This document shows, piece by piece, positions 1-7,509 of a stretch of 50,184 bases of DNA. Source of the stretch: an uncultured Prevotellaceae bacterium. Its GTDB lineage: Bacteria; Bacteroidota; Bacteroidia; Bacteroidales; Bacteroidaceae. The position numbers and the translations under genes were made by a program. How positions within the stretch are numbered: the first letter of the stretch is position 1; every line of letters begins with the position of its first letter. The stretch covers positions 1 to 50,184 of the forward strand of contig CACZGH010000026.1 of NCBI GenBank assembly GCA_902780635.1, read 5' to 3'. Below the pieces are notes generated by a model, which was given only the letters and a program-made list of their open reading frames with translations, had not been told where the DNA came from and did not search any database.

Positions 1-20
1 CTAAGGGGCTTACTTTTTGA

Positions 21-66
21 AACACGAGTCCGCAATGCCTGTTTATCGGCAATGCGGACACGTGTT
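21..66 (-). terminator. Long hairpin downstream of the GH3 gene
   Basis: Arms at 21-39 and 48-66 pair over 19 positions with two mismatches around an 8-nt loop. It lies about 40 bp past the stop of the minus-strand GH3 gene, so it probably ends that transcript. There is no clear U-run after it on the minus strand, so it may instead protect the mRNA 3' end. Confidence 0.5.
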
Positions 67-104
67 CGGTCTGTTATTCATTTTTAGCGGACACCAATAG
101 ATTT

Positions 105-2318
105 TTATATCTCTGTTTCCTGATGCAACGGCAATTGGTTGGAAGAGCCGCCCACATGCACCACGATCTTGCCAGGCTCCAGCATCCAAGTTTGGGCTGC
201 CTCATCCCAGTGGCAGAGGTCGGCTCGGCGCACGGTGACAGACATGTTTTTTCGCTCACCTGCTTTTAGAGCCACACGCTTGAAACCCTTGAGTTCTTTG
301 ATGGGGCGCCAGATATGTGACTGTGGACGTGACACATACACCTGCGCCACCTCCTCCGCGTCGACAGAAGAGGTGTTGGTGAGCACAAAATGCACGTCAA
401 ACCCCTCTGCCGTAGGAACGACCTTGATGTCACTGTATTCAAATTGCGCATAACTGAGACCATATCCGAAGGGATAGGCCACGTCTACATTTTTACTGTC
501 ATACCAACGGTAGCCTACCATGCCCTCCTCGGCATAAGGTGCGATAAGTTGTTGGGAGCGTTGGTTGCTCTGGTTGTTGACCAAACCCACGAAGATGTCA
601 CCCTGGTTGTTGTTCTTGACTTCCTGTGGATAGGTGCCTGTAGCGTATGCCGGTACATCCTCCAATTTCCGAGGCCAGGTCATCGGCAACTTACCTGAAG
701 GCGACACCTCCCCGGCCAGTACTTCAGCTAGTGCTTGTCCGCCCATGGAGCCGTTGAACCAAGAGGCCAACAATGCGCCAGACACCTCGCTGACGGTAGA
801 CACGTCTACAGGACCGCCAGAGACGATGACGGTGATCATCCGTGGGTTGACCTTGGCCAAAGCTTTAGCCACCTCGTCTTGTCCGGAAGGCAAGGTGATG
901 GTTTTGCGGTCGGAGCCTTCGGTCTCCACCTCACGGTTGTCGCCAGCGAAGTAGATGATCAGGTCGGCGCGCTTTGCTGCCTTGACGGCTTGCGCGAGCA
1001 GTTGGTGGTCAGCTTGTTGCACAGGATCCAGACGTTGATTGCGGCTCTCACGGCCATAACTTTTGTAGCCGGGCACGTATGTGATGCGCACTTGCCCACC
1101 CAGTAGCTTCTGTAAACCTTCAAGTGGAGTGATCTCACATCTTGTTTTTACGCCGGCGCCCACACCGCCCAAAGCCATCGTTGTGACAGCGTTCTCACCA
1201 ATGACGGCAATACTTTTGACACGTTGAGGGTTGATGGGCAGCAGTCCGTTGTTTTTGAGCAGCACGATGGAGCGGCGTGCTACTTCAAGAGCCGTGGCCA
1301 TCTCCTCTGGATTGCCCACAGGCTGGCGGTTGGCCTGTTCCTTGGCGATGGGTGCCACCGTCAGCCTCACTCTCAGTATCTCCTTGACACGCTCATTGAT
1401 GACCTCTTCGCTCACTTTTCCGGCTTTCACCGAGTCAAGCAATGCCTGACCCATATAACGGCTGCCAGGCATCTCTACATTCATGCCTGCCGTCACGGCA
1501 CCGACAGTGGAGTGGACACCTCCCCAGTCGCTGATGACCATGCCAGGAAATCCCCACTGTTTGCGTAGGATGGTGGTGAGCAACTGTTCGTTTTCAGAGC
1601 ACCAGCGTCCATTGACTTTGTTATAGGCGGCCATCAGCCCCCAGGCGTCAGCCTCTCTCACGGCCATCTCAAATGGTCGTAGGTAAACTTCGTGCATGGC
1701 GCGGTCGGAGATGCGCACATCCACGAAGCCACGGTAGTTTTCTTGATTGTTGAGGGCATAGTGTTTCAGACAGACCGCTGTGCCATCGTCTTGTGCCCCA
1801 CGGGTGTAGGCCACAGACAGCATACCACTGAGCAATGGGTCCTCGCTCAGATACTCGTAGGTGCGTCCGCCCGTGGGTATACGTTGTATGTTGATGGCAG
1901 GACCTAAAATCATATCTTTTCCGCGCAGTCTTGCCTCACGGCTCATACCCCGTCCGTAGGCGTAGGCCCAGTCGGTGCTCCAGGTGGCAGCCAGTGCAGA
2001 GCCAGTGGGGAAGAAGGTGGCGGAGTCGGTGGTCAGATGAGCCGAGTTCCAGGAGTGTGGCTCCATCTCCTCTCGTATGCCAAAAGGTCCGTCGGCATAT
2101 TCTATGTCAGCGATGCCTAATCGTGGGATACCTGCTGAAGAGAACATGTTTTTGCCATGGAGCATGGCGATTTTCTCCTCCAGCGTCATGTCTTTGACGA
2201 TGGTCTCTATCTGAGCCTCATGGCTCAGCAGTCGGGTGGGGTAGGACTGCGCCATCGCTATGGTCGCGGTGCATAAAGTGGCGATGATGGCGATGGCCTT
2301 GATGTGTATGGTTTTCAT
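105..2318 (-). CDS. Glycoside hydrolase family 3 protein, beta-glucosidase-like
   Basis: A 737-residue secreted enzyme that probably removes beta-linked glucose or xylose from the non-reducing ends of oligosaccharides. It starts with a signal peptide of about 24 residues ending AMAQ. The N-terminal (beta/alpha)8 domain contains the family nucleophile motif SDW, with Asp264 as the predicted nucleophile. A second alpha/beta sandwich domain follows (IAVIGENA region, about 370-590), and a C-terminal fibronectin type III-like domain covers about 650-735 (AYPFGYGLSY, then VYVSRP and KELKGFKRV). The length is normal for the three-domain BglX-like type. It lies 17 bp downstream of the next minus-strand gene and is probably cotranscribed with it. 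The family is secure. Substrate is not settled by sequence: glucosidase, xylosidase or a dual activity are all possible. Confidence 0.93.
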   Translation of the reverse strand: MKTIHIKAIAIIATLCTATIAMAQSYPTRLLSHEAQIETIVKDMTLEEKIAMLHGKNMFSSAGIPRLGIADIEYADGPFGIREEMEPHSWNSAHLTTDSATFFPTGSALAATWSTDWAYAYGRGMSREARLRGKDMILGPAINIQRIPTGGRTYEYLSEDPLLSGMLSVAYTRGAQDDGTAVCLKHYALNNQENYRGFVDVRISDRAMHEVYLRPFEMAVREADAWGLMAAYNKVNGRWCSENEQLLTTILRKQWGFPGMVISDWGGVHSTVGAVTAGMNVEMPGSRYMGQALLDSVKAGKVSEEVINERVKEILRVRLTVAPIAKEQANRQPVGNPEEMATALEVARRSIVLLKNNGLLPINPQRVKSIAVIGENAVTTMALGGVGAGVKTRCEITPLEGLQKLLGGQVRITYVPGYKSYGRESRNQRLDPVQQADHQLLAQAVKAAKRADLIIYFAGDNREVETEGSDRKTITLPSGQDEVAKALAKVNPRMITVIVSGGPVDVSTVSEVSGALLASWFNGSMGGQALAEVLAGEVSPSGKLPMTWPRKLEDVPAYATGTYPQEVKNNNQGDIFVGLVNNQSNQRSQQLIAPYAEEGMVGYRWYDSKNVDVAYPFGYGLSYAQFEYSDIKVVPTAEGFDVHFVLTNTSSVDAEEVAQVYVSRPQSHIWRPIKELKGFKRVALKAGERKNMSVTVRRADLCHWDEAAQTWMLEPGKIVVHVGGSSNQLPLHQETEI

Positions 2319-2335
2319 TGTCTTTCAGATTTTTG

Positions 2336-4219
2336 TTAATACCCCAAACCTACATAACTGTGCGCCTGCAACTGTATGTCGAAGACGGTTTGTTGCTCAT
2401 TGTAGCCATAAAAGCGGTTGCGACTGTATTTCACCTCGGCGGGGGTGATACGCTCACCGGTGAGGAGGTTGCGCAGTGTCTTTACCTGGGCGTTGACCAC
2501 AACTCGCAGGTTGACCGCTTGGTCGTTGAAATTCTCCACCACCAAGGTCTTGTTGTCGTAGGCGAAAAGCGACACTTTTGATGGTCCCTCGATATAGGCA
2601 CCCACATCCTTGCTCATGGCACGGCGGATGATGTTGAGCGCGCCAGCAGGATAGTCGTAGAGATTGCCGAAATCGTCGGGGATGGTGAGCACGAAAAGCA
2701 TACCCTTGGAGTAGGTGTCGCGCAGCAAGATGGGGTAGCCGGAGACACCACCGGTGAGTGGGCGTCCGGCACTGACCACTTCCCAGGCGTCATTGGTGAA
2801 ATATTTCACTTGTGGGATGATGAATTCTCGGTCTGCCTTGCCGGCGAAGCCGAAGTCGTTGACGATGGCCTTGAGGTCGCCACAATACAGTTCCGCCACA
2901 TCAGCAAGGGGTTCTTTGATGGCTTTGAGCAGTCCGGTGGTGATGATGACATCGCCGCCCTTTCGCAGTTGCTGTTTGATTTTCTCCACGATCTGCGGGT
3001 CTTTGGCGGCCTGTTGGGTAAGCAGGATCTGCTGCTGGTTTTCCTTCCACTGTGGGTGCATATCCATGGGCAGGCCGATCATTCCGAGGTGGTTTTGCAG
3101 GAAGTCCTCACCCGAGGAGTGGTAGGGCTTGTAGGACACCAGACCGATAGGTTTGCCCAAATGCCCTATCAGCTGGTCGGTCTGACGAAGTGTCTGGTCA
3201 GCAAACCGCGCCATGGTGGTGGGAGTGATTGTCTTGCCGTTCTTAGTATAGGGAGCCACCATCTCGTCATAACGGAAACTGTTGCCTCCGGCGTTCTGCC
3301 ATGGAGCCCGCATGGCGGGGGTGATCTTCACTTCTGCCAGTTGCATATAGTTCCAGAGGATGATTTCGGGGGTCTTCGACAGCATGGTGAGATGGAGCTG
3401 TTCGGCATAGCGGTCCATGCTCATGTGGATGCCTCCAGCGTCTACCCATCCGCCACCATTGCGTCCGGGGGCAATGTTCTCAAAATAACACATGATGTTA
3501 TAACTCAGGTAGTTCTGCAGATGTTGGGCAGAAGCAGGGTCACGCGTTTCCGTGCCTGTCCATAGTCCGTCGAAGTAGGTCGGTTCCTCTTCGAGATTGA
3601 AACCCAGACCATGGAAGTGGTCGTACCAGTTGGGATATTTGATGATGACCTTGACCTTGGGGTTGACAGCTTTGGCGGGGTTGGCCACGAGTTCGCGCCC
3701 TGCGTCGGCCATGAGACGGAGTCGGTATTCTGTCCAACTTTTTGTGCCTTTGGCGGCTATCTCATCGTCATTTTTCAGGTCGATGAAGAAAAAGTCGTCG
3801 AGGATGATGTCATCAAAAAAACGGGCTGTGTACTCAGAGATTTCCTTCACCAACTGGCGCTCCTCCTCACGCGCGTAACTATAGGTCTCGAAGTCGGTGG
3901 GTTCTGACCGTGTGAAGGTGATGCCACCGCCTACTTCCAGTCCTTTTGAGAGAAAAAACTTTTTTACTTTGTTGAGTATTTTCTCCGGCACGATGAAAGC
4001 GTCGCGGTGGGTCTCAAGATAGATTTTGTCGAGGTCTACCTGGGTGCTCACGGTCTCCCATGTAGACTTGAGAAACTGGTCATCCTCCATCCTTGCTATG
4101 TCTTGCGCCCGGATGTAGGTGGAGACTTTGAAATGTTGGTACTTGCCGGCCTGTGTGGTGACAGCTGTCAGCAATGTCATGACAACTGTCAAGATGATCT
4201 TTAGAGCATTGTTTTTCAT
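2336..4219 (-). CDS. Secreted protein of unrecognised family, possibly a TIM-barrel glycosidase
   Basis: A 627-residue protein with a signal peptide (about 24 residues, ending TTQAG). I do not recognise a named family. Several features suggest a (beta/alpha)8 hydrolase-like fold: strand-like segments ending in acidic residues (DDIILDDFFFIDL at about 135-150), a KVIIKYPNWYDHFHG segment near 190, a glycine-rich WVDAGGIHMSMDRY segment near 260, and a later GGDVIITTGLL segment that looks like a class I glutamine-amidotransferase-like or trimerisation domain. The C-terminus (about 540-627) looks like a beta-sandwich. It is 17 bp upstream of the GH3 gene and probably forms a two-gene unit with it from the promoter near 4307. 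Function is inferred only from the secretion signal, the fold impression and the CAZyme neighbours. Confidence 0.75.
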   Translation of the reverse strand: MKNNALKIILTVVMTLLTAVTTQAGKYQHFKVSTYIRAQDIARMEDDQFLKSTWETVSTQVDLDKIYLETHRDAFIVPEKILNKVKKFFLSKGLEVGGGITFTRSEPTDFETYSYAREEERQLVKEISEYTARFFDDIILDDFFFIDLKNDDEIAAKGTKSWTEYRLRLMADAGRELVANPAKAVNPKVKVIIKYPNWYDHFHGLGFNLEEEPTYFDGLWTGTETRDPASAQHLQNYLSYNIMCYFENIAPGRNGGGWVDAGGIHMSMDRYAEQLHLTMLSKTPEIILWNYMQLAEVKITPAMRAPWQNAGGNSFRYDEMVAPYTKNGKTITPTTMARFADQTLRQTDQLIGHLGKPIGLVSYKPYHSSGEDFLQNHLGMIGLPMDMHPQWKENQQQILLTQQAAKDPQIVEKIKQQLRKGGDVIITTGLLKAIKEPLADVAELYCGDLKAIVNDFGFAGKADREFIIPQVKYFTNDAWEVVSAGRPLTGGVSGYPILLRDTYSKGMLFVLTIPDDFGNLYDYPAGALNIIRRAMSKDVGAYIEGPSKVSLFAYDNKTLVVENFNDQAVNLRVVVNAQVKTLRNLLTGERITPAEVKYSRNRFYGYNEQQTVFDIQLQAHSYVGLGY

Positions 4220-4306
4220 CTTGGTGTGTATTGATGGTATTTTAGTTTTTCAGATATTCAGAAAGGGTGTCGCCATACATCATTTCTTGATGGCACAAAT
4301 GATGTA

Positions 4307-4314
4307 CAAATATA
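4307..4314 (-). promoter_or_regulatory. Candidate promoter for the 627-aa protein and GH3 genes
   Basis: On the minus strand the sequence TATATTTG matches the Bacteroidetes -7 element TAnnTTTG. A TTG (plus-strand 4333-4335) sits 18 nt upstream, a little short of the usual 19-21. Predicted transcription start is near 4300, giving a leader of about 80 nt. Confidence 0.5.
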
Positions 4315-4395
4315 ATCAAAAAAACGTTTAACCAACTTGTAAAACCATTTTATTTCATTGACTGATAGTCTTTTTTAACTATTGTCGAAGTTTGT

Positions 4396-5034
4396 CTATT
4401 TATCAGTCCGTTGAAACAGAAAGCGCCCATCGCTGTAAACCCATCGGGCGAGGCCAAAACGTATGAGGCGTGAGAGGATGGCGATGGCTTGATATCTTCC
4501 CACTTTGGCTTTTCTGACCAGCTGTGACAGGGTGAGCGGCGTGTCGGTGTCGAGAGCGGCCATCACCTGATGCTCAGCCTCGCCATGACGGTAGAGTTGT
4601 CCTCGTTTGGAGGCCTCGTCGTGCCAGATGCGCAGATGTACGGGCGATGCTACGATGTTCTCGTCGGCAATGCGGATATAGGCACGTCGGCGCCCCTCCT
4701 CATCCACGGCTTTCACGGGCTTTTGTGTGGCCACAGGGACGGTGGCGATCACAATGGTGCGCCCCTCGGCATGGAATGTCTCAAAAGAGATGGGAGCCGC
4801 AGGTGAACAATAGGCACCTGCGGCTTCCTTCATCATGAATATTTCCTCCTCTGACCTCACCCCCGAGAGATGGCCGTCATCACGCACTCCGATGAGCAGG
4901 CGGCCACCGTCGGTGTTGGCAAAAGCCGACACCGAGTGCGCCAGTTTGCAGGCATCAGTGATCTTGTATTTGAAGTCCTGCTGTTGGTGCTCACCTTCGC
5001 TGATAAGGCCTGTAAGGTATCTTTTGTCATCCAT
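4396..5034 (-). CDS. AlbA_2 (Schlafen-type) domain protein with C-terminal winged-helix-like region
   Basis: A 212-residue cytoplasmic protein. The N-terminal 130 residues match the AlbA_2 / Schlafen AAA_4 domain pattern: EGEHQQQDFKYKI, then SVSAFANTDGGRLLIGVRDDG, then a YIRIADENIVASP segment. This domain is often annotated as ATP-binding or as a DNA-binding transcriptional regulator. The C-terminal 70 residues (TLSQLVRKAKVGRYQAIAILSRL) look like a winged helix. It has no signal peptide, unlike the enzymes on either side. It begins 16 bp after the stop of the two-domain carboxylesterase, so it is probably cotranscribed with it. A regulatory role for the cluster is possible but not shown. Confidence 0.85.
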   Translation of the reverse strand: MDDKRYLTGLISEGEHQQQDFKYKITDACKLAHSVSAFANTDGGRLLIGVRDDGHLSGVRSEEEIFMMKEAAGAYCSPAAPISFETFHAEGRTIVIATVPVATQKPVKAVDEEGRRRAYIRIADENIVASPVHLRIWHDEASKRGQLYRHGEAEHQVMAALDTDTPLTLSQLVRKAKVGRYQAIAILSRLIRFGLARWVYSDGRFLFQRTDK

Positions 5035-5050
5035 CTCCCAGAGGGGGCCG

Positions 5051-7447
5051 TTATTTCAACAGTTTATTTTTCTCTATCGTCCATCCCTTTCGTTGGGAGA
5101 GTTCGCAATTGTCGCCTACAAACATCCGGGCTGCCTTGGCGTCGCCTTTCAGTTGCCAGTTGAGCCATGCCAGTGCGACGATGGAGAACTCCCCGCCATG
5201 TGGCTGTGCATAGGTGCCACCGTGGCCTACAGGATAATTGACCGCGCATGCAGGCACATGGTCGATGCGATGGAAGTCGTCCATGCCATTACCGTAGGCG
5301 ATGTCTTTCTCACCACCCAGGATATAGATGATAGATGAATGGATCTCCTTAAGTTTCTCCTTGGGAGGCATCGGCATGCCCCCTACTGCGCTACTTGCAT
5401 TCTGTTGGTTGAACAGTCCACTGTTGCAGATCATAAGTGTTTTCACACGTGGATCGGCACAGTTGAAGAGTGCTTGCAGTCCTCCGCACGACATACCTGC
5501 CAGGGCGATGTTTTTCACATCTACCTTATGATAGTAGGGAGAGTTTTTGTCGTTGTTCTGGGCGATGATCCAGTCAATCGACTCAATCTGCTGTTCAGTG
5601 GTCGACATCGGTCCCATGTAGCGCTGGTCGCCATCGGGCATGTATCCAGTGGCCAGCACGATATACCCGTATGAAGCAATCTCGTTGAGGAACTTATAGT
5701 GCTCGAAAGGAGAGTTGGCACAGGCACCATTGCCCCATACCAGTACTGGCAACGGCTTGCGGGCGCTGAAAGATTTCAGGTTTTGTGGCGCGAAGACTGT
5801 ATGTGCCTTCAGCGAGGCCTCCGTCTTCATCACGGCTTTATAGGGACCCGTGCCACCATCTTCTACGACGACCTGCTGAGGTTTGCGAGCCCTTTCTGTC
5901 TCCTCACGTTGGAAGCGGAAGAAACGGTCGATGAAATTGATTTGGTCGCGGTTGGGCACCGTGATGAGTGACGCACCATTGCTGAACTGCATGGTTGTCG
6001 GTTTGTCTTTGTCAAATGAGGGCCAGTAGGGTAGTCCTTTCCCGTTGGGATTGCATGTCTTGGCAAAATTGACCCAATACTGTTGGATGATTTCCGCCAC
6101 AGCGGCCTCAGCTGGAAATTTGTCAGGCTGAGAGAGGAAAGCATTGTTGAGATAGAGGATGTCGTCAGCATGAGAGACACCATGGCGCTTTTTGTTGCCG
6201 GCGAAACTCATTATGGAGGGTTGTGCGAGGTAAGCAGCATAGGCGGGACTCTTGCCCGTCTTCGACTGCAGACTTGCCCAGGCGAACGAAGGCCAGGCGA
6301 AACCCATGTCACGGAAAGTGTCGCCACTGCTGAAATAAGCCTCCTCGTCAGTGTTTCCAGGATAGAGCCGCAAGGCCTCCTCTGCAAATGGCCCGAAGAT
6401 TTGCTCCGCGCTTTTGCGGTAGTTGTCTGCCGTGGTAGGACCAGTGAACAAAACCCCTTCGTCGGAATTGGTCATAATGATGACCGGCACGTCGTTGTAG
6501 TCGCCCCGCTCATAGTTGCGGTAGAGATCGTCGGTGATGACATAGCCGTCGACACACGGCCAGAAACCGCCGAAGCCCACATTGTCGCCTGTCAGCGCCA
6601 GTGGGTCCATTTGGCGGAGCTGCTTGAGCGACTTTTTCTTCAGGTGTTGCTGGAAAGCGAGACCATGCTGCTCAGCCCCTTTTTGTGAGGCGTTGGTCAA
6701 GAGCGTACGGGGAGCGTCCTGCCAGGGTGCAAACGAGCCGCCGCTCTGGCTGATGGCTGCACGAAACAGTCCCTTGGCCAGTGGCGATGCGCAGAGGATG
6801 CTACAACTGATGGCACCTGCCGACTCACCGAAGATGGTCACCTTGGAAGGGTCACCGCCGAAGTTGGCAATATTGCGCTGCACCCATTTCAAGGCTGCGA
6901 TCTGGTCGAGCAGGCCATAGTTGCCCGAATGTCCATTCTTTGACTCCTTGGTGAGTTCGGGATGCGCCATAAAGCCCAGTGCACCGGTGCGATACTCCAC
7001 ACTGACCACCACGACACCACGGCGTGCTAGACTGGTCCAGAGATCGCCGCCATAGTGCTCTGTCTGGAAACCTCCACCATGAATCCATACCATGACCGGC
7101 AAACGGTCGTTGGCAGAGGTGGCAGGGGTGGCGATGCCCAGGTAGAGGCAGTCTTCGCTCATCTTAGGGTGTGAACCGTCACGGCGTGACGGCTGTGGCG
7201 GCCATGGACCGAATTCCTCGGCTTTCAGTACCCCGCTCCAGGGTTTGGCTGGTTGTGGCTCTTTCCAGCGCAGGTCACCTACTGGTGGCGCTGCGTAGGG
7301 GATGGCTTTATAGATGGCCAGGTCGGTGCCATCTGCTGTTGCCTCCACATCACCAGTTTCCACATGTGTTTTCATCAAAGGCTGGCCATGGATGTTGCCT
7401 ATCGTGACAAACAGTCCTGCGGCCAAGATTAAAAAGATTTTTTTCAT
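5051..7447 (-). CDS. Secreted two-domain esterase: type B carboxylesterase fused to a second alpha/beta hydrolase
   Basis: A 798-residue protein using the ATG at 7447, which gives a standard signal peptide (MKKIFLILAAGLF, ending IHGQ). The frame extends 27 codons further upstream, but that would overlap the GH35 gene and bury the signal. Residues about 25-520 are a type B carboxylesterase with the nucleophile elbow GESAGA (Ser209) and an oxyanion region WIHGGGF. Residues about 560-798 form a second, chlorophyllase/dienelactone-hydrolase-like domain with its own elbow GMSCGG (Ser653), a candidate acid in GGEKDIAYG and a histidine in VGHGGTY. Both active sites look intact. It probably deacylates carbohydrate esters, with different specificities in the two halves. 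It sits between GH35 (62 bp) and the AlbA_2 gene (16 bp). Confidence 0.9.
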   Translation of the reverse strand: MKKIFLILAAGLFVTIGNIHGQPLMKTHVETGDVEATADGTDLAIYKAIPYAAPPVGDLRWKEPQPAKPWSGVLKAEEFGPWPPQPSRRDGSHPKMSEDCLYLGIATPATSANDRLPVMVWIHGGGFQTEHYGGDLWTSLARRGVVVVSVEYRTGALGFMAHPELTKESKNGHSGNYGLLDQIAALKWVQRNIANFGGDPSKVTIFGESAGAISCSILCASPLAKGLFRAAISQSGGSFAPWQDAPRTLLTNASQKGAEQHGLAFQQHLKKKSLKQLRQMDPLALTGDNVGFGGFWPCVDGYVITDDLYRNYERGDYNDVPVIIMTNSDEGVLFTGPTTADNYRKSAEQIFGPFAEEALRLYPGNTDEEAYFSSGDTFRDMGFAWPSFAWASLQSKTGKSPAYAAYLAQPSIMSFAGNKKRHGVSHADDILYLNNAFLSQPDKFPAEAAVAEIIQQYWVNFAKTCNPNGKGLPYWPSFDKDKPTTMQFSNGASLITVPNRDQINFIDRFFRFQREETERARKPQQVVVEDGGTGPYKAVMKTEASLKAHTVFAPQNLKSFSARKPLPVLVWGNGACANSPFEHYKFLNEIASYGYIVLATGYMPDGDQRYMGPMSTTEQQIESIDWIIAQNNDKNSPYYHKVDVKNIALAGMSCGGLQALFNCADPRVKTLMICNSGLFNQQNASSAVGGMPMPPKEKLKEIHSSIIYILGGEKDIAYGNGMDDFHRIDHVPACAVNYPVGHGGTYAQPHGGEFSIVALAWLNWQLKGDAKAARMFVGDNCELSQRKGWTIEKNKLLK

Positions 7448-7509
7448 GTTTTTATGATATTGGGTGATTGTTATTAAAGTATTGCACTTTTGCACTGCTA
7501 AGACATTCT

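Noticed and set aside
2810-3565. A 251-codon plus-strand frame opposite the 627-residue secreted protein
   Set aside because: The minus-strand frame is longer, has a signal peptide and operon context. The plus frame shows none of these.
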